Positions 1 through 6,730 of a stretch of 16,126 nt of DNA are shown in pieces (position 1 is the first letter of the stretch; each line of letters opens with the position of its first letter). A program made the translations under genes and the position numbers. The stretch covers positions 1 to 16,126 of the forward strand of contig JAFQND010000326.1 in assembly GCA_017396055.1 (NCBI GenBank). Reading direction: 5' to 3'. This DNA is from Oscillospiraceae bacterium (GTDB taxonomy: Bacteria > Bacillota > Clostridia > Oscillospirales > Ruminococcaceae). The notes under the pieces were generated by a model. That model ran no database searches. It was not told where the DNA came from and saw only the letters and a program-made list of their open reading frames with translations.

Positions 1-2
1 AG

Positions 3-380
3 GGACTTTGCTGGACCGTTTCGGTGCCTGCTTCGGTTCGGGATGAGCAGTTCATGCCCGTTGCGGCAGCACTCTGTGCCCTGGGCGAGTCCAGGTTTGA
101 ATATCTGATCATGGAGCTGCAGCAGCCGGTGGGAGAAGCGACCTACATCCAGACCACCATGGAAAACGGCAGATATACGGTCGAGCTGCACCTCGAAGGA
201 AAATACCGGATGAAACAGTACAGCAGAACTTTCGATACGGTGGAAGAAACGATCGAACTCTTCCGTCAGCTTGCCTGTGAACAGAAGCTGCCCGACCTGA
301 AACACTGGAAGGACATCGGCTGGAAGGTGCTCAGAATGGCGGGCTGGAGACCGCTCTCTGTCCGTGGAAAAGTATCCTGA
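3..380 (+). CDS. Hypothetical protein, 5' end cut by window edge
   Basis: I do not recognise a family. The reading frame is open to the left edge of the window, so this is probably the C-terminal part of a longer protein. In-frame GTG (24) and ATG (54) codons exist, but neither has a convincing ribosome site. The visible ~126 residues are soluble and mixed in charge, with no membrane segment. A strand-rich middle section (YIQTTMENGRYTVELHLEG) is followed by an acidic helix (VEETIELFRQLACE) and a Trp-rich basic tail. The gene ends at TGA 378-380, directly before a strong terminator, so it is the last gene of an upstream transcript. No function is assigned. Confidence 0.6.
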   Translation, partial: GLCWTVSVPASVRDEQFMPVAAALCALGESRFEYLIMELQQPVGEATYIQTTMENGRYTVELHLEGKYRMKQYSRTFDTVEETIELFRQLACEQKLPDLKHWKDIGWKVLRMAGWRPLSVRGKVS

Positions 381-381
381 T

Positions 382-412
382 AAAAAGCCGTCCCTTTTGG
401 GATGGCTTTTTT
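382..412 (+). terminator. Rho-independent terminator
   Basis: The stem AAAGCCGTCCC / GGGATGGCTTT (one G-U pair) has a TTTT loop and ends in a run of six T. It begins two bases after the stop codon of the truncated first gene. Confidence 0.88.
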
Positions 413-416
413 CTGT

Positions 417-445
417 TGCGGATGTCGGCAGGGAGAACATCCGCA
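417..445. repeat. Perfect 9-bp inverted repeat
   Basis: TGCGGATGT (417-425) and ACATCCGCA (437-445) are exact complements around an 11-nt gap. The repeat lies just after the terminator T-run and before the promoter at 557. It has no T-tract of its own. It could be a second hairpin behind the terminator or a protein-binding site; its function is unknown. Confidence 0.55.
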
Positions 446-556
446 GAACTGAGATATTATGTTTATTCAGGACACAACTTCAGCTTCTATTATAATAAGG
501 AAAAAACTTCAGATTTCTTTGTGCTCTGAGGGCGAAATATCAATTTTTATTTTCTA

Positions 557-585
557 TGGACTGCATGGAAAAATAATGCTATAAT
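557..585 (+). promoter_or_regulatory. Sigma-A promoter for the yjjP-yjjB-MATE operon
   Basis: A perfect TATAAT (580-585) is preceded by TG one base upstream (577-578), giving an extended -10. The -35 is the weaker TGGACT (557-562) at 17 bp spacing. Transcription would start near 592, about 40 nt before the first gene. An upstream TATAAT at 491-496 has no good -35 and is less likely. Confidence 0.7.
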
Positions 586-632
586 GAATTTCAGAGAAAT
601 CCTTTATACTCCTCGAAAAGGAGAGGACACCC

Positions 633-1388
633 ATGACAAACGAGATGCTGACTCTGGCCATCGAGATGGGCAGAGCCATGCTCAAAAGCGGCGCCGAAGT
701 GGCAAGAGTAGAAGATACCATCACCCGGATCTGTTCGGCTTACGGCTGCGACGAGATCAATGTGTTCACGATCACATCCAGTATCGTGGTGACGGTCCGC
801 AGCCCGGAAGGGGAAATGATCACCCAGACAAGACGGGTCAGCTCTTCCTCGGTCAACATGACCAGACTGGATCATCTGAATGATCTGTCCAGACGGATCT
901 GTTCGGAAAAGCCTGATATCGCCTCGGTGCGCCCGGAAGTAAATAAGATCCTCAGAGAGCCTGTTTACGGCTTCGGGATGCTCTGTCTCGCCAGCGCAGG
1001 CGCGGCGGCATCCTTTACGGCTTTCTTCGGCGGAAACTGGCAGGATATGATCATTTCTGCCCTTTTGGGCATCGTGCTGCGGTGCTGTATGTCCGCTCTG
1101 GAAAAAGTCGTATCCAATAATATGTTCTCCAACTATGTGGTCTCCTGTATCGTGGGCCTTCTGGCTATTTTTTCGGTCAGGCTGGGGCTCGGCGCCGATT
1201 ACGGAAAGATCATCATCGGCAATATCATGCTTCTGATCTCCGGCGCTGCCTTTTTCAACTCGCTGCGCGATATTATTACAGGGGACATGATGGCCGGTAT
1301 CCTCAGACTCTGTGAGGCGGTGGTTCTGGCGGTATTCATTGCAGCCGGTGTTGCGACGGCGATGCTTCTGACGGGGGTGGGCGTATGA
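633..1388 (+). CDS. Threonine/serine exporter family protein, YjjP-like (DUF1212)
   Basis: This 251-residue protein matches the DUF1212/ThrE N-terminal family in length and layout. A soluble N-terminal part of about 110 residues contains the helix EMGRAMLKSGAEVARVEDT and the strand FTITSSIVVTV. It is followed by about five hydrophobic membrane helices. In E. coli the equivalent YjjP (about 256 aa) works with the small subunit YjjB in dicarboxylate (succinate) export, while fused ThrE proteins export threonine and serine. The substrate here is therefore uncertain. The start ATG follows AAAGGAG. The stop overlaps the next start by ATGA at 1385-1388, implying translational coupling with the partner subunit. 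Confidence 0.9.
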   Translation: MTNEMLTLAIEMGRAMLKSGAEVARVEDTITRICSAYGCDEINVFTITSSIVVTVRSPEGEMITQTRRVSSSSVNMTRLDHLNDLSRRICSEKPDIASVRPEVNKILREPVYGFGMLCLASAGAAASFTAFFGGNWQDMIISALLGIVLRCCMSALEKVVSNNMFSNYVVSCIVGLLAIFSVRLGLGADYGKIIIGNIMLLISGAAFFNSLRDIITGDMMAGILRLCEAVVLAVFIAAGVATAMLLTGVGV

Positions 1389-1855
1389 AGGCGTTGATCG
1401 AGATCCTTGCTGCCGGCGGCGGCACCCTTTTCTTTGCGATCTTTTATAATATGCGGGGCAAAAAGCTGGTCACCGCCGGTCTGGGCGGTATGCTGACCTG
1501 GTCGGTCTGTCTTCTGGCCACCGATCTGACCGGAAGTCAGTATATTGCTTATCTGGTCTCGGCCATGGTCGCCAGCATCACAGCAGAGATTCTGGCACGG
1601 TTTTTCAAAACGCCGACCACGACCTTTGTCGTGCCGATCCTGATCCCTCTGATCCCCGGCGGCGGTTTGTTTTATACCATGAGCGCGGTCGTACAGCGGG
1701 ACTGGATCACCTTTGCTTCCAAGGGTCAGTCGACCATCTTTCTGTTTTGTATGCTGGCGGCCGGCATTATGGCTGCGTCTTCGGTTAAGAAGATGATCGA
1801 AGGCATTATTCGGTTACAAAGACAAACCGGTTTGGAAAGGAGATCACATGACTAA
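1385..1855 (+). CDS. Threonine/serine exporter family small subunit, YjjB-like (DUF3815)
   Basis: At 156 residues this is almost exactly the length of E. coli YjjB. It is nearly all membrane: about four to five hydrophobic segments, starting at residue 3, with short loops. The conserved-looking stretch VPILIPLIPGGGLFYTM (about residues 93-109) is typical of the ThrE C-terminal/DUF3815 family. It should form a membrane complex with the YjjP-like protein encoded just upstream, whose last four bases it shares. Its 3' end overlaps the MATE gene by 8 bp, so all three genes are probably translated from one mRNA. Confidence 0.88.
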   Translation: MKALIEILAAGGGTLFFAIFYNMRGKKLVTAGLGGMLTWSVCLLATDLTGSQYIAYLVSAMVASITAEILARFFKTPTTTFVVPILIPLIPGGGLFYTMSAVVQRDWITFASKGQSTIFLFCMLAAGIMAASSVKKMIEGIIRLQRQTGLERRSHD

Positions 1856-3230
1856 TACAAAAAAACCTGCCGGTGATCTGGGAACGGCACCTGTCGGAAA
1901 ACTTCTGGTACGCATGGCAATTCCCTGCATCACGGCACAGCTTATCAATGCACTGTATAATATCGTAGACCGTATTTATATCGGCCGGCTGCCCGACGGC
2001 GGCACTGCTGCTCTGGCTGGCCTGGGCGTTTCTTTCCCGATCATCATGATTATCTCCGCTTTTGCGGCGCTGGTGGGTATGGGCGGTGCACCTCTCTGCT
2101 CCATCCGGATGGGTGAAAAGAAGCAGCAGGAAGCCGAAGCGATTCTGGCAAGCTGTTTTTCCGCACTGCTGATCCTGTCGGTCACGCTGACGGCGATCTT
2201 TTTCCTGACCAAAGCACCGCTGCTGAGAATGTTCGGCGCTTCTGAGGCCATTTTCCCTTATGCGAACGATTATCTGACCATTTATCTGTGCGGCACCGTG
2301 TTCGTTCAGATCTCACTGGGTATGAATGCGTTCATCACCTCGCAGGGATTTGCTTCGGTGTCGATGAAAACGGTATTGATCGGCGCGATCCTCAACATCA
2401 TCCTCGACCCGGTATTTATTTTTGCGCTGGGAATGGGTGTGCGGGGCGCCGCTCTGGCGACAGTAATCTCACAGGGCGTGTCGGCAGTCTGGGTACTCTG
2501 TTTCCTGTTCGGCAAAAAGACAAAGCTCCATATCCGGCGGGACAACATCATCCCCCGGATGAAACACCTGCTTCCTGCGCTGGCGCTGGGTGTATCTCCC
2601 TTTATCATGCAGACCACCGAGAGCCTGATCCAGATCGCCTTTACCTCCGGTATGCAGAAATACGGCGATGATGCCTATGTTTCGGCCGTATCGGTCATGA
2701 TCAGCTGTATGAGTGTGCTGCTGATGCCGCTGATGGGTCTGGCACAGGGTGCACAGCCGATCATCAGTTATAACTATGGTGCAAAGAATTTTGACCGTGT
2801 CAGACGATGCAATAAGCTGATGACCTGGATGATGGGTATTTATTGTATTGCCGTGTGGGCATTTGTGGAGATCTGGCCCACGGCATTGATGCGGGTCTTT
2901 TCCAGCGATGTTACCCTTCTGGAGATCGGCGCCCACGGCATCCGGATCTTCATGTTCGGCGTGAGCATTATTTTCCTGCAGGTCAGCTGTCAGCACACCT
3001 TCCTGGCACTGGGACAGGCAAAGGTCTCGATGCTTCTGGCGCTGCTGAGAAAGGTCTTTCTGCTGATCCCTCTGGCGCTGCTGCTGCCCTGGCTGGCGGT
3101 GGAAGTGGGTGTCCTGCCTCTGAGCGGTACCGATGCGCTCTATCTGGCTGAGCCCATCGCGGATATCTGTGCCGCACTGGTCACCTTTACCGTTTACCGG
3201 GCCCGGACGAAAAAGCTGCTGGCAGAATAA
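1848..3230 (+). CDS. MATE family efflux transporter
   Basis: This 460-residue polytopic membrane protein has the multidrug and toxic compound extrusion layout: two homologous halves of about six helices each. The N-terminus GKLLVRMAIPCITAQLINAL, then YNIVDRIYIG, is the characteristic first helix of Clostridia MATE proteins. The second half begins near residue 235 and contains GLAQGAQPIISYNYGA, the counterpart of the conserved MATE motif after helix 7. Such proteins use Na+ or H+ gradients to export cationic or other compounds; the substrate cannot be predicted. The ATG at 1848 follows AAAGGAG and overlaps the yjjB-like gene by 8 bp. No terminator follows. Confidence 0.93.
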   Translation: MTNTKKPAGDLGTAPVGKLLVRMAIPCITAQLINALYNIVDRIYIGRLPDGGTAALAGLGVSFPIIMIISAFAALVGMGGAPLCSIRMGEKKQQEAEAILASCFSALLILSVTLTAIFFLTKAPLLRMFGASEAIFPYANDYLTIYLCGTVFVQISLGMNAFITSQGFASVSMKTVLIGAILNIILDPVFIFALGMGVRGAALATVISQGVSAVWVLCFLFGKKTKLHIRRDNIIPRMKHLLPALALGVSPFIMQTTESLIQIAFTSGMQKYGDDAYVSAVSVMISCMSVLLMPLMGLAQGAQPIISYNYGAKNFDRVRRCNKLMTWMMGIYCIAVWAFVEIWPTALMRVFSSDVTLLEIGAHGIRIFMFGVSIIFLQVSCQHTFLALGQAKVSMLLALLRKVFLLIPLALLLPWLAVEVGVLPLSGTDALYLAEPIADICAALVTFTVYRARTKKLLAE

Positions 3231-3243
3231 CGATAACTGGCGA

Positions 3244-3272
3244 TTGACAAGCAGCCGCTGCTGCTTTACAAT
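3244..3272 (+). promoter_or_regulatory. Near-consensus sigma-A promoter for the beta-galactosidase operon
   Basis: TTGACA (3244-3249), a 17-bp spacer and TACAAT (3267-3272). The spacer contains the inverted repeat AGCAGC/GCTGCT (3250-3255 and 3260-3265), a possible operator. It lies 30 bp upstream of the GH35 start codon, which has its own AAGGAGG ribosome site. Read-through from the MATE operon is also possible because no terminator intervenes. Confidence 0.85.
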
Positions 3273-3302
3273 AAAACCGAATAACCATAAGGAGGAGTTC
3301 CC

Positions 3303-5060
3303 ATGCCGAAACTTACCTATGACAAAGATAATTTCCTGCTGGACGGCAAACCCTTTACCATCATTTCGGGTACCATCCATTACTTCCGCGTCTTTCCCGA
3401 GTACTGGGAGGACCGCCTGAAGAAGCTGAAGGCCTGCGGCTTCAACACCGTCGAGACCTACACCTGCTGGAACTTCCACGAGCGCAAGGAAGGTCAGTTT
3501 GACTTTACCGGTATCCTGGATATCGCAAGATTCATCCGCATCGCACAGGAGCTGGGTCTGTATGTCATTCTCCGTCCCGGCCCCTATATCTGTGCCGAAT
3601 GGGAGTTCGGCGGTCTGCCTTCCTGGCTGCTGAAATACAATAACATCAAGCTGCGCTGCAACGATCCTCTCTATCTGTCCAAAGTAGAGCGGTATTATAA
3701 AGCACTGATCGAACAGGTCCGTCCCTATTTTGCCGGAAACGGCGGCAATATCATCATGACCCAGATCGAGAACGAGTATGGTTCTTATGGCGATGACAAA
3801 GATTATCTCCGCGCTGTGGCAAAGATCTATGAAGACAACGGCGTCAGCACCCTGTACTTCACTTCTGACGGCCCCACCTATTTCATGCTGGGCGGCGGCA
3901 CTCTGCCCGAATATCTTGCTACCGCCAACTTCGGCAGCAAAGGCAAGCAGAATCTTGATTTCCTCAAGGCTTTCCGCCCCGAACAGCCCGTCATGTGCTG
4001 TGAATTCTGGAACGGCTGGTTTGACCACTGGTACGAAGCTCATCATGTCCGCGAGGGCGACGATACCGCCCGGACCTTTGCCGAGATGCTCGACTGCAAC
4101 GGTTCTGTGAACTTCTATATGTTCCACGGCGGCACCAACTTCGGCTTCGGCAACGGCGCGAACTTCACCGATGCCTATGCACCCACCATCACAAGCTATG
4201 ACTATGACGCTCCTCTCAGCGAGGCCGGCGACATGACCCCCAAATACTACGAGATCAAGGCTGTTATCGAAGAGCGCTTCGGAAAAGTTCCCGAAATGGA
4301 TGTCCACAATTCTCCCAAAGCGGCTTACGGCAAGGTAGCCCTGACCGAGATGGCTCCTCTGCTGGACAATCTGGATGCTCTCTCTGTTCCCGTAAAGGCT
4401 GCTGCTCCTCTGACCATGGAAGAGATGGACCAGGACTTCGGCTTTATCCATTACAGCAGTGTCATCGAAGGCCCCTGTGAAAAGCTGCCCCTGACCATTG
4501 ACGGTGTACACGACCGCGCACAGATCTTCCTGGACGGAAAACTGGCCGGCATCATCAACCGCTGCAAACCCACCGAGCTTCCCGATCTGCAGATCCAGCT
4601 GGGTATGAACGAATCTGTCCGTGTTGACATCTTTGTCGAGAACATGGGCCGCGTCAACTACGGCAAAAAGATCCCCGGCGAGCGCAAGGGTATCACCGGC
4701 GGCGTATTCCTGGGTCAGCGCGAGCATTTCGGCTGGGATGTTCGCTCGATCACCTGTGACGATCTGTCTCAGCTTGCCTGGCAGCCCTCTGAAGCAAGAG
4801 AAGGCACCAACTTCTATAAGGGCATCTTCACCGTCGATTCCGCTGCCGATACCTGGGTACGGCTGGACGGCTTCAAGAAAGGTATCGTCATCATCAACGG
4901 CTTCAACCTGGGCCGCTACTGGAACGATGCAGGCCCCCAGAAGACACTGTATGTGCCCGCACCTCTGCTGAAGGAAGGCGAAAACGAGATCATCGTTCTG
5001 GAAGTGGACGGCACCGGCTCTCTGGAAGTTCTGCTGACCGATACCCCCGACCTGGGCTGA
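3303..5060 (+). CDS. Beta-galactosidase, glycoside hydrolase family 35
   Basis: This 585-residue protein has the usual length of bacterial GH35 beta-galactosidases. It should remove terminal beta-galactose with retention of configuration. The (beta/alpha)8 barrel spans about residues 5-325, with the family stretches GTIHYFRVFPEYWEDRLKKL, RPGPYICAEWEFGGLPSWL and FHGGTNFGFGNG. The motif QIENEYGSYG supplies the acid/base (second Glu, E158) and CCEFWNGWFDHWYE the nucleophile (E234). The C-terminal third has the beta-sandwich domains of the family, with LDGFKKGIVIINGFNLGRYW near residues 522-541. There is no signal peptide, so it acts in the cytoplasm on imported disaccharides. Characterised bacterial homologues often prefer beta-1,3-linked galactose, but the specificity is not readable here. 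It starts an operon with a dehydrogenase gene. Confidence 0.95.
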   Translation: MPKLTYDKDNFLLDGKPFTIISGTIHYFRVFPEYWEDRLKKLKACGFNTVETYTCWNFHERKEGQFDFTGILDIARFIRIAQELGLYVILRPGPYICAEWEFGGLPSWLLKYNNIKLRCNDPLYLSKVERYYKALIEQVRPYFAGNGGNIIMTQIENEYGSYGDDKDYLRAVAKIYEDNGVSTLYFTSDGPTYFMLGGGTLPEYLATANFGSKGKQNLDFLKAFRPEQPVMCCEFWNGWFDHWYEAHHVREGDDTARTFAEMLDCNGSVNFYMFHGGTNFGFGNGANFTDAYAPTITSYDYDAPLSEAGDMTPKYYEIKAVIEERFGKVPEMDVHNSPKAAYGKVALTEMAPLLDNLDALSVPVKAAAPLTMEEMDQDFGFIHYSSVIEGPCEKLPLTIDGVHDRAQIFLDGKLAGIINRCKPTELPDLQIQLGMNESVRVDIFVENMGRVNYGKKIPGERKGITGGVFLGQREHFGWDVRSITCDDLSQLAWQPSEAREGTNFYKGIFTVDSAADTWVRLDGFKKGIVIINGFNLGRYWNDAGPQKTLYVPAPLLKEGENEIIVLEVDGTGSLEVLLTDTPDLG

Positions 5061-5084
5061 GTTCCCCTCAGAAAGGATATCCCT

Positions 5085-6047
5085 ATGCGTGATGTTGTGA
5101 TCGGACAGCTGCCCTTTGAACCCCAGTACCGTGAAACATTCCGGAAGCTGGCCCCCGATTTCGATTTCTATTTTACCGAAGACGGCCCTGTGCCCGACGA
5201 GGCATGGGAAAACGCCGTTGTGATCCTGGGCGGACCCTCTGCCGCAGAACTGGCGAAATGCAAAAAACTCCGCTGGCTGCAGCTGGGAAGCGCGGGCGCC
5301 GATTTTTACTGCCGTCCCGGCATCCTGCCCGAGTCGGTAATGCTGACCAATGCCACCGGCAGCTACGGTCACGCTATTTCGGAGTATATGGTCGGCGCAA
5401 CACTGATGGTCATGAAAAGGCTGCATCTTTACCGGGATAATCAGATGTCCGGTGCATGGCTGGACAGGGGAAATGTGAAGAGCGTCACCTCTTCCAAAGT
5501 GCTGGTGGTCGGTATGGGCGATATCGGCGGAGAATATGCCAAACGGATGCACGCCCTTGGTGCCTCGGTCACCGGCATCACCCGCACACCCCGTGAAAAA
5601 AACGGATATGCCGATAAGATGGCTCTGCTCGATGATCTTGACGGGTTGCTGCCGGAATATGATGTGGTGGCGATGGCCCTGCCCAATACCGTCGAGACAG
5701 TAGGGCTGATGGATGCCCGCAGACTTTCGCTGATGAAAGAAGGGGCTGTTCTGATCAATGTGGGCCGCGGAAGCGCCATCGACACCGAAGCGCTCTGTGA
5801 CGCGCTGGAAAGCGGACATCTGATGGGAGCAGTGCTTGATGTGACGGCTCCCGAACCGCTGCCTGCCGATCATCGCCTCTGGCATATCCCCGGCGCGGTG
5901 ATCACGCCGCATATCTCGGGCGGTTATCACATGCGTGAGACCTATGAGAACATTATGGCGATCTTTACGGAAAATCTGGAAAAATTTGTTCGTGGGGAAG
6001 AACCGGGACATCAGGTGGACCGTTCGACAGGTTATATGAAAAAGTAA
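5085..6047 (+). CDS. D-2-hydroxyacid dehydrogenase family protein
   Basis: This 320-residue NAD(P)-dependent oxidoreductase interconverts D-2-hydroxy acids and 2-keto acids. The Rossmann domain carries GMGDIG (G143, G145, G148). The catalytic triad of the family is intact: R228 in NVGRG, E257 in APEP and H276 in TPHISG. The residue after the second Rossmann strand is R167 (ITRTP) rather than an acidic residue, which in this family usually points to NADPH. The substrate (glyoxylate, hydroxypyruvate, phenylpyruvate or other) cannot be told. It lies 24 bp after the GH35 gene behind AGAAAGGATATCCCT and ends just before a terminator, so it is co-transcribed with the galactosidase. Confidence 0.92.
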   Translation: MRDVVIGQLPFEPQYRETFRKLAPDFDFYFTEDGPVPDEAWENAVVILGGPSAAELAKCKKLRWLQLGSAGADFYCRPGILPESVMLTNATGSYGHAISEYMVGATLMVMKRLHLYRDNQMSGAWLDRGNVKSVTSSKVLVVGMGDIGGEYAKRMHALGASVTGITRTPREKNGYADKMALLDDLDGLLPEYDVVAMALPNTVETVGLMDARRLSLMKEGAVLINVGRGSAIDTEALCDALESGHLMGAVLDVTAPEPLPADHRLWHIPGAVITPHISGGYHMRETYENIMAIFTENLEKFVRGEEPGHQVDRSTGYMKK

Positions 6048-6054
6048 AAATGAG

Positions 6055-6095
6055 CAGTCTCTTTCCGTCACCGGAAGGAGACTGTTTCACATTTT
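6055..6095 (+). terminator. Rho-independent terminator
   Basis: A 13-bp stem (CAGTCTCTTTCCG / CGGAAGGAGACTG, one G-U pair) has a TCAC loop and is followed by TTTCACATTTT. It starts 8 bases after the dehydrogenase stop codon and closes the galactosidase operon. Confidence 0.85.
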
Positions 6096-6522
6096 GCAGG
6101 AACAGAAAGGGCTGCCTTTCTTCCAAAAAACAACCGCTTGTACATTTTGACAAAATACAATGGGTTGAATTCCTGGCAAAATACAAATCTGAGGTAAAAA
6201 TTCGTCAAGTTTCCTAAAACGTGAATAAAAATGCAATTTTATCGGAGAGCAACTTTCATTTTCGATTTGCGTGGAGCAAAATAAATTTGGTGCAAAATGT
6301 ACAAAAATATAAGAAAAAGCATTTTGTGTGCGTAATAAAAGGACATAAGTGGATTAATGCACTTGTGAAAACAACAAGTATGAACGGCGCGTGAAGATGA
6401 AGTGAAAGTCGTGTTAATGATTTTAATCAGATGATTCCGGATAAAATTAGAAGTTTTGTTGCAGAAATACAAAAAGCAAGGTGATTTCACAAAAAAAGAA
6501 TGAGAATGTGCACAAATAATCC
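6096..6522. other. AT-rich intergenic region without a supported gene
   Basis: Two 60-base blocks I counted (6181 and 6301) are 27-28% G+C, far below the flanking genes. No frame here has a credible protein plus ribosome site. The region holds a 13-bp palindrome, ATTTTGACAAAAT (6144-6156), and a 10-bp direct repeat, CAAAATACAA (6151-6160 and 6177-6186). Related CAAAAT words occur near 6278 and 6293, and a short inverted repeat ACTTGT/ACAAGT lies at 6361-6379. It probably acts as an upstream control region for the sugar-transport promoter. Confidence 0.5.
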
Positions 6523-6551
6523 TTGACAAGCTGAAACGGATATGTTATATT
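6523..6551 (+). promoter_or_regulatory. Strong sigma-A promoter of the sugar ABC transporter operon
   Basis: Perfect TTGACA (6523-6528), a 17-bp spacer and TATATT (6546-6551), with a TG one base upstream of the -10 (6543-6544). Transcription would begin near 6558, leaving a leader of about 170 nt before the GTG start at 6731. The nine bases TTGACAAGC at its -35 are identical to those at the beta-galactosidase promoter. Confidence 0.88.
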
Positions 6552-6571
6552 AATTCCGTCAAGAGGCGCGT

Positions 6572-6590
6572 TATGGGCATGGTGCCCATA
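6572..6590 (+). promoter_or_regulatory. Perfect hairpin near the 5' end of the transporter mRNA
   Basis: TATGGGCA / TGCCCATA form a perfect 8-bp stem around TGG, about 14 nt after the predicted transcription start. There is no T-tract, so it is not a terminator. It contains both candidate start codons (6573 and 6579) of the small upstream reading frame. It could stabilise the mRNA 5' end or gate translation of that frame. Confidence 0.6.
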
Positions 6591-6662
6591 TATGACCCTG
6601 TGACCCGGAAGGATCTAGCTGTTGGATGCTTCTGCGGTGAAAATTTATCGTCTGCTGCTTGA
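6573..6662 (+). CDS. Possible 29-residue leader peptide (upstream ORF)
   Basis: A frame of 29 codons runs from ATG 6573 (alternative ATG 6579) to TGA 6660-6662, inside the leader of the ABC operon. The peptide starts MGMVPIYDP and ends with a Cys-Phe-Cys-Gly stretch followed by ENLSSAA. A weak ribosome site, AAGAGG (6561-6566), lies 6 nt upstream. Against coding: it uses ATA, CTA and TTA, codons that the operon genes hardly use, and its start lies inside a perfect hairpin. For a leader-peptide role: it lies shortly after the transcription start, and its stop overlaps an in-frame TTG of the permease frame (TTGA, 6659-6662). I do not recognise the peptide and treat it as a hypothesis. Confidence 0.3.
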   Translation: MGMVPIYDPVTRKDLAVGCFCGENLSSAA

Positions 6663-6730
6663 ACGTTACTGCTCAGACCACAGCCGATGATTTTTCACAA
6701 AAAATAAAACGCTTAAGGAGATGTGGCGTA

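Noticed and set aside
2469..6071. A 1200-codon open frame on the minus strand
   Set aside because: It lies antisense to the MATE, GH35 and dehydrogenase genes, all of which have clear family motifs. Its predicted protein is His-, Gln- and Gly-rich with no recognisable domain. It stays open because those genes avoid TTA, CTA and TCA codons.
6144..6175. TTGACA at 6147-6152 as a promoter
   Set aside because: No acceptable -10 box lies 16-18 bp downstream, and no gene follows within a sensible distance.
6239..6529. A 96-codon minus-strand frame in the AT-rich gap
   Set aside because: It is rich in Phe, Ile, Ser and Cys as expected from AT-rich noncoding DNA. It has no clear ribosome site and would start inside the ABC promoter.
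6529..6545. TGAAACGG near the ABC promoter as a CcpA (cre) site
   Set aside because: The central CG is shifted by one base relative to the cre consensus and the right half does not fit.
6659..6730. TTG 6659 as the start of the first permease, adding 24 residues
   Set aside because: There is no ribosome site before TTG 6659, whereas AAGGAG precedes GTG 6731. The extra residues show no family resemblance. Reinitiation after the upstream frame remains only a remote option.
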